A stretch of 64,000 nt of DNA from an uncultured Clostridia bacterium. Lineage in GTDB: Bacteria; Bacillota; Clostridia; Christensenellales; Borkfalkiaceae. A program made the position numbers and the translations under genes. The DNA lies in assembly GCA_944330115.1 (NCBI GenBank), contig CALVIN010000001.1:186001-250000 (forward strand). Reading direction: 5' to 3'. The notes under the pieces are model-generated. The model was not told the origin of the DNA. It ran no database searches and was given only the letters and a program-made list of their open reading frames with translations. Below, piece by piece: positions 52,854 to 62,529 of the stretch (positions are counted from its first letter, which is position 1; the number at the start of each line of letters is the position of its first letter).

Positions 52854-53693
52854 ATGGTAGATATCGAACAGCTTATGAGCGACCTCGGCTTTCGGCCGAT
52901 AGGCGAACAGAACGGAATAATCAAGCGGGTGAAGGGGGTGCTTTCAAACTCCAAACCCAACCCGCAGAAGCTCTTTGTTGCGGAGGGCATATGGCTCACC
53001 TCCATGTGCTATAAGTTCGGCACGCACATAGAGTGCCTTATTGTCTGCCCCGAGCACGTGCGCACGCCCGAAATTGCCGAGCTGATAAAAAACCTCTCCG
53101 GGCGCACGCCGGACAGGTTTTCCGTTTCGGCAAAGACATATGAAAAGATATCCGAAAAGGGCCAGCCCGACGGCATAATGGCGCTTGCCGCCCTCCCGCA
53201 GTGGGATATCGCAAAGTTCGCTCCGCCCCAAAAGGCGGTGATACTTGTGATAGACGGCGTGGAAATACCGGGCAATGCGGGCACCATGCTGCGCATGGCC
53301 GACGGCGCTGGTGCGGACGGCGTGTTTTTCTGCAACCGCAAGGTGCGCATGACCCACCCCAAGCTGATAAAGTCGAGCCAGGGCGCAATACTCACCGTGC
53401 CCACGTTCGAGTTTGCCTCCGTCGCCGAGTGCAGGGCGTGGCTGAAAAGGCACGGCTTCACCGTATATCTCGCCGATACGCGCGCTCCGCACTTCTATTA
53501 CGACGAGCCGTTCGGTAAAAATACCGCGCTCATCGTGGGCAGCGAACGCTATGGCATCGCGCGCGAGTGGTACGAGGAGGACTATGAGATGATAGCCATT
53601 CCCATGCTCGGCAAGTGCGACAGCCTGAATGTGGGCGTCGCCGCAACCGTGCTCACATACGAGGCCTGCGTCAAAAATAAGCTGAAGGGCTAA
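52854..53693 (+). CDS. TrmH/SpoU-family RNA 2'-O-methyltransferase
   Basis: The 279-residue product has a substrate-binding N-terminal domain (SNSKPNPQKLFVAEGIWLT) and the SPOUT methyltransferase fold with its three motifs: IDGVEIPGNAGTMLRMADGA, ALIVGSERYGIAREW and IPMLGKCDSLNVGVAATVL. It methylates a ribose in rRNA or tRNA; the target is not evident. TATAAT abuts the ATG, so transcription from it would start inside the frame, and the ATG at 52875 is an alternative start. Confidence 0.92.
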   Translation: MVDIEQLMSDLGFRPIGEQNGIIKRVKGVLSNSKPNPQKLFVAEGIWLTSMCYKFGTHIECLIVCPEHVRTPEIAELIKNLSGRTPDRFSVSAKTYEKISEKGQPDGIMALAALPQWDIAKFAPPQKAVILVIDGVEIPGNAGTMLRMADGAGADGVFFCNRKVRMTHPKLIKSSQGAILTVPTFEFASVAECRAWLKRHGFTVYLADTRAPHFYYDEPFGKNTALIVGSERYGIAREWYEEDYEMIAIPMLGKCDSLNVGVAATVLTYEACVKNKLKG

Positions 53694-53792
53694 AACAGTA
53701 TATTATAAGTTATATTTGCAAGAATTGCCAATTTTTCAAAGTTTTATTTGCGTATAATTTGATATATTGTAAAGTTATATTGTAATTTTATG

Positions 53793-53828
53793 GCGGCGGC
53801 GCGCAAGTTTGCGCGCCGCCGCTTTTTT
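53793..53828 (+). terminator. Intrinsic terminator after the methyltransferase gene
   Basis: GCGGCGGCGCGC (53793-53804) pairs with GCGCGCCGCCGC (53811-53822), followed by TTTTTT. The remaining ~260 bases before the helicase start hold only a promoter that I can support. Confidence 0.85.
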
Positions 53829-54019
53829 GCGCTTTCAGGCGCTTGATATAACCGTCGCTTCCTGTTTTTGGCTGATATATCCGCTGCATATGCACATATG
53901 AAATACAGCCGCACGTGGTCTTAATATTCTGCCGTTCATATCGTTTAAATTGCTTGGCGTATAACTTGCAATGGTGGGGCGTTTGTATTGCCGTTCGGAT
54001 GTCAAATAAAAATGGGGTA

Positions 54020-54048
54020 TTGATTTTTTTTTGCAGACGTGTTAAAAT
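54020..54048 (+). promoter_or_regulatory. Promoter of the HelD-like gene
   Basis: TTGATT (54020-54025) and TAAAAT (54043-54048), 17 bases apart, ~45 bases before the ATG at 54092. Confidence 0.6.
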
Positions 54049-54091
54049 AAAATATCTAAACTTTGCGGTAAGCGCAAAAAACGGGGCTGGC

Positions 54092-56464
54092 ATGGCAGAT
54101 ATTAAAAAAATTAAAAAGATCATAGACCCGCATAAAGAGCCTGATAAGCAGTTCTTTTTAGACCTTCTCGACGACGAAAAGCAGGAAGCCTACGAGCGCG
54201 AACACATCGACGCAGTCATGTTTATGCTGCGCTATATCTATATAAACAAGCTTAAATCGGCTATCAAAGAGGCGCAGGACGAAATTTCTGCGCTCGTCGC
54301 CGATCCCGATTATGACGCGGAGAGTTATAAGAGGGTAATGGCTTTGAAGGCTGAGATAGCGCGCCGCCGCGCGCAGATCGATACCTATAAACCGTATTTC
54401 GACGAGCCCTATTTTGCCCGTATGGACGTTGTGGACGACAAGGACGGCTACAACAGCTACTATATCGGCAAGCGCGGCGACGAGGGGCTGGAGATAGTAG
54501 ACTGGCGCGCGCCCCTTGCGCGCAGGTACTACCAGAAGAGCCGCGTTACATTCAAGATAAACGATTTCAACTACAAACTCGTTTTGCGCCGCGCGCTGCG
54601 TACCAAGAGCGGCAAGGTGGTGGACATGCAGAACGAGTATCTCTCGGTAAAGGACTACCTTTCAAAGGAGGAGATAGCAGGGCGCGACGAGGAGATAATC
54701 TTCGATCCCTTCTTGCGCGAGATAATAAAGAGCCGCAAGGAAAAGAGCGGCATAACCGACATAATCGACACCATCCAGGAGAGGCAGTACGAGATAATAA
54801 CCTTGCCCGAAGACAGCCGCTTTGTCGTTCAGGGCATTGCGGGCAGCGGCAAAACTATGATAATGCTGCACAGGCTGTCGTATATTATGTATAACAACGA
54901 GGGCGTGAAGCCGCGCGACGTGCTTGTGATAACGCCGTCCGATTCATTTAATGCCTTCATCGACGAGCTCTCCACCGTTTTGGAGCTCGAAAAGGTAAAG
55001 ACGAGCACTATAGAGAGGTATTTTGCCGCGCTGCTCTCCGGTCAGGGCATAGACGTGGAGGATAAGGTGGAGCGCACCGAGCGCCCGCCCGAGAGCTACC
55101 TTGCCTATATCTATTCCCCGTCGTTTATATCCGACGTCGATAAAAAGCTGGCGAAGATATACGACGGAGTGCACGGCATGTTCTCCTCGCCCGAGTGCGC
55201 CGAAATGACGCGCGAAATTCTTAAGAGGTGCGCCTCTCAGACGGCTCTCTATGAGCGCATAAAAAATGCCGGCCTCAGGGTGCGCCGCTGCGTTCTCGGC
55301 GAAATAAAGGAGAAGGCAGAGGGAGGCCTGTACTACACAAAGCCCTTCCGCAAGCTGTTCAACTGTGTATCCGACGTCGCCGAGTTTTTAAGCCTCGGAG
55401 AGAGCGACGAGCGCGTGAATTCCTACGGCTATTTCTATCGCCAGCTGCTCTCATTCTACAAGTCTGTGCGCCACATTCGCCGCCACGCCGAAAAGATATG
55501 TTCGGATGCCGTCGCCGACCTCACCACCCTCGACGGCATAGTCGACAAGGAGATCTCCGACCTCATGCGGTACAAGATGAACGTCGGCGGCAACGAGGTT
55601 CTCACCTATTCAGAGCGCATAGAAAAGCGCAGGGAATTAAAGCGCGAAATAGCTGCCAACATAGGCTATGTGCGCGAAATAGCCGACGATTTTTCGCCGC
55701 TATGCGATTTTGCCGACGTAATTCACGGCGAGAGCAACCTGGTTGCCATAGGCAAGTGCGAGGACGGTGTAGACGTCGCCCGCTTCTTCTACGGCGAAAC
55801 GGTAAAAAAGGCGCGCCGCAAATTCGGAGTGCCCGTCGGCAAGATGTATCCTTCGGATATATACGCGCTGTGCCTCATGCTTTGCAAGCTGGGGTACGAC
55901 CTCACACCCAAACACTCATTCATCTTCGTGGACGAGGGGCAGGATATCTCTGAGGGGGAGTACTACGTTTTAAAGCAGGTCAACAGCAGGGCGCGCTTCA
56001 ACGTGTTCGGCGATTTAAAGCAGAACATCACGCCATACAGGGGCATATCCGACTGGACTAAGGTGGAAAAGGACGTTTATACGCTCACGCAGAACTACCG
56101 CAACACCAATCAGATAGTGGACTTTGTTTCCAAAGAACTCAACATCGACATGCAGTCGATAGGCTGCGACGGCTCCGACATAGTATATCTTCAGCCGCGC
56201 AAGGTGACGAGCTGGCTCACGTCCTTCAAGGGATTAAAGGCGGTGATAACCACCGAGGCGCGCCTTGCCGATTTTGCGCGCAAGAACTACAACATAATAC
56301 GCGAAACGGGCAATATCTCCAAGACGAGGATAAACCTTATGACGGTCTACGAGAGCAAGGGGCTCGAGTTCACCGCCGTGGCCGTTGCCGATGCCGACAT
56401 GACCGACAACGAAAAGTATATTGCCTATACCCGCGCCTTAAAGGAGCTTGCGATAGTGCGGTGA
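54092..56464 (+). CDS. HelD-like RNA polymerase-recycling helicase (UvrD superfamily)
   Basis: The 790-residue product has the features of HelD, the SF1 ATPase that releases stalled RNA polymerase from nucleic acid in Firmicutes. It has a charged coiled-coil-like N-terminal arm (about 1-110), YIGKRGDEGLEIVDWRAPLA near residue 125, Walker A VVQGIAGSGKTMIMLHRL near 250, a DEGQD-type Walker B near 611, and the C-terminal helicase part VYESKGLEFTAVAVADADM. I chose the ATG at 54092 because the upstream in-frame residues do not resemble the family. A repair or defence role is an alternative. Confidence 0.85.
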   Translation: MADIKKIKKIIDPHKEPDKQFFLDLLDDEKQEAYEREHIDAVMFMLRYIYINKLKSAIKEAQDEISALVADPDYDAESYKRVMALKAEIARRRAQIDTYKPYFDEPYFARMDVVDDKDGYNSYYIGKRGDEGLEIVDWRAPLARRYYQKSRVTFKINDFNYKLVLRRALRTKSGKVVDMQNEYLSVKDYLSKEEIAGRDEEIIFDPFLREIIKSRKEKSGITDIIDTIQERQYEIITLPEDSRFVVQGIAGSGKTMIMLHRLSYIMYNNEGVKPRDVLVITPSDSFNAFIDELSTVLELEKVKTSTIERYFAALLSGQGIDVEDKVERTERPPESYLAYIYSPSFISDVDKKLAKIYDGVHGMFSSPECAEMTREILKRCASQTALYERIKNAGLRVRRCVLGEIKEKAEGGLYYTKPFRKLFNCVSDVAEFLSLGESDERVNSYGYFYRQLLSFYKSVRHIRRHAEKICSDAVADLTTLDGIVDKEISDLMRYKMNVGGNEVLTYSERIEKRRELKREIAANIGYVREIADDFSPLCDFADVIHGESNLVAIGKCEDGVDVARFFYGETVKKARRKFGVPVGKMYPSDIYALCLMLCKLGYDLTPKHSFIFVDEGQDISEGEYYVLKQVNSRARFNVFGDLKQNITPYRGISDWTKVEKDVYTLTQNYRNTNQIVDFVSKELNIDMQSIGCDGSDIVYLQPRKVTSWLTSFKGLKAVITTEARLADFARKNYNIIRETGNISKTRINLMTVYESKGLEFTAVAVADADMTDNEKYIAYTRALKELAIVR

Positions 56465-56495
56465 GTGGCGCCGCCTGTCAAAGCGACGGGTGCGT

Positions 56496-56544
56496 GCGGC
56501 CGCGGGGCGGCATAAAATAAATTTCGCCGGCGGCCGCTTTTTTT
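56496..56544 (+). terminator. Intrinsic terminator after the HelD-like gene
   Basis: GCGGCCGC (56496-56503) pairs with GCGGCCGC (56530-56537) at the base of a larger GC-rich stem, followed by seven T. It ends the HelD-like transcript, so the next helicase gene has its own promoter. Confidence 0.7.
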
Positions 56545-56556
56545 GAATGTATACCC

Positions 56557-56585
56557 TTGCCCGCTCGGGCAAAATGTAGTATAAT
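56557..56585 (+). promoter_or_regulatory. Promoter of the DUF4011 helicase gene
   Basis: TTGCCC (56557-56562) and TATAAT (56580-56585) with 17-base spacing. GCCCG-ct-CGGGC in the spacer forms a small dyad that might be an operator. Confidence 0.68.
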
Positions 56586-56604
56586 GAATTACAATAAGGG
56601 GTAA

Positions 56605-59600
56605 ATGTGTAATATTATGGCGACTGAAAAAAAGAAAACTCCAAATGTAAAAAAGACTGCTCCCGCCGCGGATGAAACTGTCGGAAAGGCAACGGTTCCC
56701 GCTGCAAATGCCGAAAGCGCGGCCCCTGCCGAAGCGGCTCCCGCCGAAAACAAGCAGGCGGGCGCAAAGAGCGCAAGCAAGGGCGCCGGCAAGAGCGCAA
56801 GCAAAAAGGCCAAGCAGCAGGCCGAGTCGATAGAGCTCGAAGGCGAACTTTTAAACACCGTAAGCTATGCGACTTACTACTGCCGCATGCCGCTTTTTAC
56901 CACGTTCAGACTGTATAACCGCGGGCAGGCCCCCGCGCAGAATGTCACCGTGACGGTGGGCGGCAATACCGATCTCATTCTCCCCCGCACGGTGGAGATA
57001 GCCGAGATACCTAACGAGAGCAGTATTCAGGTAGAGGTGGATAAGCTTCTCAATCCAAAATACCTCGCCGAGCTCGAATCGCCCGAAAACTGTACGGTAA
57101 ACATAGCCGTAACCTGCGGCAAAAACACCGTGTGCCAGCTCAAGGCAAACGTGGAGTGCCTCCCCATCGACTATTGGGGCGGTCTTTCGGGCAACGTTGA
57201 AATGCTCGCCTCTCTCGTGCGGCCCAAAGTCGCCGACTGCCAGAAGATACTCGCAGAGGCCGGCCTTCAGCTCAAAACGTGGGGCTATTCCGCCGAGTGG
57301 AGCGGCTATTCGGGCAACGACCGCAACGCCGTGCGCAGCGCCGCCGCGGCAATATTCTCCGCCCTGCGCGGACAGAATGTAGAGGCCAAGCCTCAACCCG
57401 CGCTCGACCAGGCCGTGAGCGCCGGCGGCATAACTACGGTAATTTCCTCAAAATCTGCCACCCCGCTCGAGATGGCCCTTCTGTACGCCTCCTGTCTGGA
57501 GGCGGCAAAACTCAACGCCGTGCTCGTTCTCGGAAAGGAGAGGGTGGGCGTCGGCCTCTGGCTGTATGAAAGCTGCTTTGCCACCACCACGCAGGACGAT
57601 ATGTCGGTGATAGGCAAATATATACTCGACGGCGTAAACAACCTCGCCGTGTTTGACGCAAACGACCTGTTCTCCCACAAAAACGCAAGTTTCACCACGA
57701 GCGCCTCGCACTTTGCCTCGCAGCTCAAGCGCGGGGAGTACGAGGTCTGCATAGATGTCAAGCGCTGCAGGATAGGCGGTGTGTTCCCCATTCCCATAAA
57801 GGTACGCTCGGGCGGCAGATACGAACTTCTCGGAGAGGCGCAGTTCTCCTACGACCAAAAGCCCGGCGAGCTCATCGACGCGGGCAAGTACTCGCTCGAA
57901 AAGGGCGCCTCCAAAGAGCAGACGTGGCAGCGCCGCCTTCTGGACCTCTCGCTCAAAAACAACCTCCTGAACTTCCGCTACCGCAGCGACTGCATACACG
58001 TCGTTTCGGCCAGCCTTACGGCATTTTTGCACGGGCTGGAGGGCAGCGATAAGTTCAGCGTTCTGCCAAACGTGCAGCCCATAAAGGACGCGGCCTTCTT
58101 CGGCGGCAGCTCGGGCGTTCGTGCGCTTGCGGAACTCATTGATATAGAGATGTCGTCGGGCACCATACGCTCGTACGACGGCCCCTCGGTGCTCAACGAG
58201 CACGCCTCGTCGCTCATGCGCAAGTCTAAGACGGCCGAAGAGGAGGCGGGCGCCAACACGCTCTGCCTTGCGCTCGGCTTCTTGAAGTGGAAGCACGACG
58301 AGGAGCGCGACTTCAAGTATGCGCCCATCGCCCTTCTGCCCGTCACGGTAAAGCGCACCAAGCAGCAGGGCGTCACCATGACCAAGGGCGAGGATATAAC
58401 GGTAAATACCACACTGCTCGAATTTTTAAAGCAGGAGTTCGGCATAGATATCCGCGGCATGGAGGACAAGGACCTCTCGGTAGACGAGATGATAGCCCTC
58501 TTCCGCGCAAAGACCGCCAACATGAAGGGTTGGGAGGTCACCGAGGACGTGTATATCGCGCAGTTCACATTCGCGCGGTATGCAATGTGGAGCGACGTAA
58601 AGAACAATATCTCGCGCTACAGGGATAATGCCCTCATCGCCAGCCTCATCACAAACTCGAACAAGCTCGCGGGCAACAAGCTCTCGGGCATAGACGAAGA
58701 CAGCGCCGACCCGTGCGACATTCTCGTGCCGCTTCCCTGTGACAGTTCGCAGTTCGAGGCGGTGGCAGAGTCGGCAAAGGGCGCCACGTTCGTATTGCAC
58801 GGCCCTCCCGGCACCGGCAAGAGCCAGACGATAACCAACATGATAGCCAACGCCGTTGACGCGGGCAAGCGCGTTCTGTTCGTCGCCGAAAAGCAGGCCG
58901 CCCTCTCGGTGGTAAAAAAGCGCCTTACCGAAATAGGCATAGGCGAGTTCTGCATGGAATTCTCCACCGGCAAGTCTACCGACAAGGCCGAGATAGTGCG
59001 CTCGATAGAGGCCACTCTCGCCCTGAAGGACGAGTATTCCGACGAGAAGTTCCGGGAGGAGGGCGAGGAGATACGCGAAACGCGCGCCGCGCTCGCCAAC
59101 CCCTACAACGCGCTGCATAAAAAGCGCAGGCTGGGCGTATCCATCTACGAGGGCATACTCTATTACCTTCAGAACAAAAACGCGCCCGAGCTTGTAAATA
59201 TAGAGAGCACTTTCTACGACAGCCTCACCAAGGAAAAGCTGGAACAGTGTGAAAAGATGCTGTTAAAGGCGCAGATAGCCGCAAAGGAGTGCGGCGGCGT
59301 GTACCGCTCGCCCTTTGAAAACGTAAACCTCACTGTGTGCGACGACTCCGTAAAGAACGGCGTGCAGTGCGCGGCAGAGGTGGTGCTCGCCGAGTTGAAG
59401 CATCTCAAAAACTATCTCGGCCTCTTCCTCGATACATTCAATCAGAAGATAAGCACGTTTACGGCGCGCAAGCTCGATAACTTCATAAAGATAGCCACCA
59501 CCTTGCGCGACGGCACGCTCGACCAGTTCTTCTCCTGCGACGAGGAGCAGTTCTATAAGTTCTATAATGCCAACGTGCTGTACGACAACGTGTCTAAGTT

Positions 59601-62421
59601 GTGGTTCACCCGCTTCTACACGCTGCCCGATATAGATAAACTTGCACCCGACCTCGAATCTGAGCTCGATAATTGGGGCGAGAATTACCGCTCCTCGCGC
59701 ACGGTGCTCGCCGTAATAAAGCGCCTCAACAGGTGCGCAAAGGAGCGCCTGCCCGAAAACGAGGAGCTCGAATGGGTGAAGCGCGCCTACGAGCTGTGGC
59801 AGGCAAAGGACAGGATATTAAAATATACCGACCTCTCGCAGAACTTCCTCGCCCTCGGCGGCGGAATAAACGATAAGAAGAGGGAGGTGTTCCTGCGCCC
59901 ACTCTACGAATTGCACACCCTATGCCAGCAGACCTTCATGGACTATAACGCAGACGCATTCAATAGTGTGTGCAACCACATAGTGTGCGGCTATGCAAAG
60001 CCCCTTTTAAACGGCGTTATAGCCGCCGCCAAGGCATTTATCGCGGCAAAGAACAACTTTATCGATATAACTGCCGCAGATAAGACCTTCTTCTCCGACG
60101 AAGATATCTTTGAGTACTATACCTCCAAGTGCGGCGCGCTGATAGACAATATCGATATGCTCCCCGGTTGGTGCGCATACAAGGCCACCGCCAAGGAGCT
60201 TGACGACATGGGCCTCACCTTCATGACCGACGCCATGGAGAGCGGCCTTATAAGCGGCGAGCAGATACTCGCCTCCTTCCGCAAGAACGTATACCGCAAC
60301 TTCGTGCAGACCAATATCCCCGCCGACGAAGATCTCTCGCGTTTCTCCGCGAGCATGCTCGACGAGAGCGCCGTAAAGTTTGCACAGCTCACAGAGGAGT
60401 TTGCCGCCACCACAAAGGCAAAGATAAGGCACGACCTCATTGCCCGCCTCCCCAACCAGGAGACGGAGGGCCCGCTCGCCCTCGAGCTGATGACGTTCAG
60501 GCGCCAGACGAGCGGCAACTTAAAGCGCATCAACCTGCGCTCGCTGCTCGCCGAAATACCTCAGCTCTTAAAGGTAGTCGCGCCCTGCATGATGATGAGC
60601 CCCTTCACCGTGTCGCAGTATCTCGCGCCCGAGCCCGACTTCTTCGACCTCGTCATCTTCGACGAGGCGTCGCAGATGCCCACCTGCGAGGCCGTTCCCT
60701 CGATAGCGCGCGCAAAGAACGCCATAATCGTCGGCGACCCCAAACAGCTTTCGCCCACTACATTCTTCATGGCGCTCGGCCAGGACGAGGACGAGATGGA
60801 GGCGGAGGACCTCGACAGCGTGCTCGACGACTGCCTCTCTCTCGGCATACCTCAAAAGCACCTCAACTGGCACTACCGCAGCAAGCATGAGAGCCTTATA
60901 GCTTTCTCAAACATAATGTACTATTCCTCCAAGCTGTGCACATTCCCCTCGCCCGACGCGCTCGACAGCAAGGTCAAACTTGTGTATATACCCGAAGGCG
61001 TGTACGACAGGGGCTTCACAAAGTGCAACAAGCAGGAGGCCGAGGCGCTCGTCGCCGAGGTCATCCGCAGGCTGAGCGACCCTAAGCTCCGCCGCTCAAG
61101 CTTAGGCATAGTGACCTTCTCCACCCCTCAGCAGGCGTATATCGAAAAGATGCTCTCCAAGGAGATAATAGCAAAGGGGCTCGAGGAGGCGGCATATGAG
61201 AGGGAGGAGCCGCTCTTCGTCAAAAACCTCGAGAGCGTTCAGGGCGACGAGCGCGACGTCATAATGTTCTCGGTATGCTACGGTCCCGATCGCATGGGCA
61301 AGATATCGCTCAACTTCGGCCCGCTCAACCAATACGGCGGCTGGCGCAGGCTGAACGTTGCCGTGTCGCGTGCAAGGGAGGAGATGGTCATATATTCCTC
61401 CATGCGCTACTCGATGATAGACCTCTCGCGCACCAATTCGCGCGGCGTGGCCGGCCTCAAGGCCTTCCTCGAATTTGCCGAAAAGGGCCGCACGAGCATA
61501 GCCGTAAAGAACGACGAAGTTATAATAAACAAGTCGGGCATAGGCAAGTACGTTGCCGAAGAACTCTCCACCTACGGGTACGAGTGCCGCTGCGACGTGG
61601 GCGTCTCCGACTTCAAGATAGACGTGGCCGTTGTCGATCCCAAAAACAAGCACAACTTCATTCTCGCCATTCTGTGCGACGGCGAGAGCCGCTTCTCGGT
61701 AAAGGACCGCAACGTCATGCAGATACAGACCTTAAAGCGCAACAACTGGAACGTAATAAGGCTGTATTCGATAAACTTCTTCAACAACCCCAAGAGGGAG
61801 ATAAAGAAGATAAAGGAATATCTCGACAAGCTGTGTTCGGGCGGCAAGCCGGTATCCAGCGGCTATAAAAAGCCCTACCGCGCGGCCAAGCTCGAGGTGC
61901 GCTCCGCCGACGCGCAGTATATCCTCTCGGGCGAACACGACGCCGAGGTCATAAAGGCCATAAAGGCGGTGGTCGCCGCCGAAGAGCCCATAAGCGCGCA
62001 GTTTTTATTGAAGCGCGTGCTCTCGGCCTACGGCATATACAAGCACGGCGTAAAGCTCGATTCCAAGTTAAATTCGCTCATAGAGGGCTGCAACTTCCAG
62101 TCCGCCGAAATTATGGGCACCAAGTACTATTTCAGGGCGGATAAATATTCGGCGTTCGACCGCTACCGCGTGGAGGAGGGTGCGCAGCTGCGCACTTCCG
62201 AGACCGACTACAGCCCCTACGACGTAATATCCCTCGTAAAGAGCATACTCTTCAGCAAGGTAAGCATGTATTCCGACGAGCTCATCGTGGCCGTTCAGCG
62301 CGAATTCAAGGTGCCCAGGCTCTCCGATAAGTTTGCGGCATACATCAATTCCTGCATAGATTACGGCGTTTCGAAGGGCATCTTCGTGCGCAGCATATCC
62401 GACAAGATATCTCTCGTTTAA
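56605..62421 (+). CDS. Giant DUF4011 helicase with REase-like and DUF3320 domains
   Basis: A 1938-residue multidomain protein. Residues ~1-75 are Ala/Lys-rich and disordered, ~80-190 beta-rich, and ~220-350 transglutaminase-like (PLEMALLYASCLEAAKLNAV) but without the catalytic Cys and His. DUF4011 starts near 450 (WQRRLLDLSLKNNLLNFRYR). SF1 helicase motifs are GPPGTGKSQTITNMI near 733, IFDEASQMPTCEAVP near 1353, SVQGDERDVIMFSV near 1547 and LNVAVSRAREEM near 1584. A nuclease-like fold (SDFKIDVAVVD, LCDGESRFSVKDR) and a DUF3320 part close it. The start is ATG 56605 or 56617. Relatives act in phage defence. Confidence 0.88.
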   Translation: MCNIMATEKKKTPNVKKTAPAADETVGKATVPAANAESAAPAEAAPAENKQAGAKSASKGAGKSASKKAKQQAESIELEGELLNTVSYATYYCRMPLFTTFRLYNRGQAPAQNVTVTVGGNTDLILPRTVEIAEIPNESSIQVEVDKLLNPKYLAELESPENCTVNIAVTCGKNTVCQLKANVECLPIDYWGGLSGNVEMLASLVRPKVADCQKILAEAGLQLKTWGYSAEWSGYSGNDRNAVRSAAAAIFSALRGQNVEAKPQPALDQAVSAGGITTVISSKSATPLEMALLYASCLEAAKLNAVLVLGKERVGVGLWLYESCFATTTQDDMSVIGKYILDGVNNLAVFDANDLFSHKNASFTTSASHFASQLKRGEYEVCIDVKRCRIGGVFPIPIKVRSGGRYELLGEAQFSYDQKPGELIDAGKYSLEKGASKEQTWQRRLLDLSLKNNLLNFRYRSDCIHVVSASLTAFLHGLEGSDKFSVLPNVQPIKDAAFFGGSSGVRALAELIDIEMSSGTIRSYDGPSVLNEHASSLMRKSKTAEEEAGANTLCLALGFLKWKHDEERDFKYAPIALLPVTVKRTKQQGVTMTKGEDITVNTTLLEFLKQEFGIDIRGMEDKDLSVDEMIALFRAKTANMKGWEVTEDVYIAQFTFARYAMWSDVKNNISRYRDNALIASLITNSNKLAGNKLSGIDEDSADPCDILVPLPCDSSQFEAVAESAKGATFVLHGPPGTGKSQTITNMIANAVDAGKRVLFVAEKQAALSVVKKRLTEIGIGEFCMEFSTGKSTDKAEIVRSIEATLALKDEYSDEKFREEGEEIRETRAALANPYNALHKKRRLGVSIYEGILYYLQNKNAPELVNIESTFYDSLTKEKLEQCEKMLLKAQIAAKECGGVYRSPFENVNLTVCDDSVKNGVQCAAEVVLAELKHLKNYLGLFLDTFNQKISTFTARKLDNFIKIATTLRDGTLDQFFSCDEEQFYKFYNANVLYDNVSKLWFTRFYTLPDIDKLAPDLESELDNWGENYRSSRTVLAVIKRLNRCAKERLPENEELEWVKRAYELWQAKDRILKYTDLSQNFLALGGGINDKKREVFLRPLYELHTLCQQTFMDYNADAFNSVCNHIVCGYAKPLLNGVIAAAKAFIAAKNNFIDITAADKTFFSDEDIFEYYTSKCGALIDNIDMLPGWCAYKATAKELDDMGLTFMTDAMESGLISGEQILASFRKNVYRNFVQTNIPADEDLSRFSASMLDESAVKFAQLTEEFAATTKAKIRHDLIARLPNQETEGPLALELMTFRRQTSGNLKRINLRSLLAEIPQLLKVVAPCMMMSPFTVSQYLAPEPDFFDLVIFDEASQMPTCEAVPSIARAKNAIIVGDPKQLSPTTFFMALGQDEDEMEAEDLDSVLDDCLSLGIPQKHLNWHYRSKHESLIAFSNIMYYSSKLCTFPSPDALDSKVKLVYIPEGVYDRGFTKCNKQEAEALVAEVIRRLSDPKLRRSSLGIVTFSTPQQAYIEKMLSKEIIAKGLEEAAYEREEPLFVKNLESVQGDERDVIMFSVCYGPDRMGKISLNFGPLNQYGGWRRLNVAVSRAREEMVIYSSMRYSMIDLSRTNSRGVAGLKAFLEFAEKGRTSIAVKNDEVIINKSGIGKYVAEELSTYGYECRCDVGVSDFKIDVAVVDPKNKHNFILAILCDGESRFSVKDRNVMQIQTLKRNNWNVIRLYSINFFNNPKREIKKIKEYLDKLCSGGKPVSSGYKKPYRAAKLEVRSADAQYILSGEHDAEVIKAIKAVVAAEEPISAQFLLKRVLSAYGIYKHGVKLDSKLNSLIEGCNFQSAEIMGTKYYFRADKYSAFDRYRVEEGAQLRTSETDYSPYDVISLVKSILFSKVSMYSDELIVAVQREFKVPRLSDKFAAYINSCIDYGVSKGIFVRSISDKISLV

Positions 62422-62440
62422 AATTTTATCTTATATGCGT

Positions 62441-62473
62441 GACCGAGGCTGCGTTGTTTTGCGCGCCTCGGTC
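62441..62473 (+). terminator. Hairpin after the DUF4011 helicase gene
   Basis: GACCGAGGC (62441-62449) pairs with GCCTCGGTC (62465-62473). No long T run follows, so termination efficiency is uncertain. Confidence 0.5.
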
Positions 62474-62529
62474 TCTCGGTATGGGCGCATTTTCGCGCCC
62501 CTAAAACTTTGCGGCTCTGAACACTTAAG

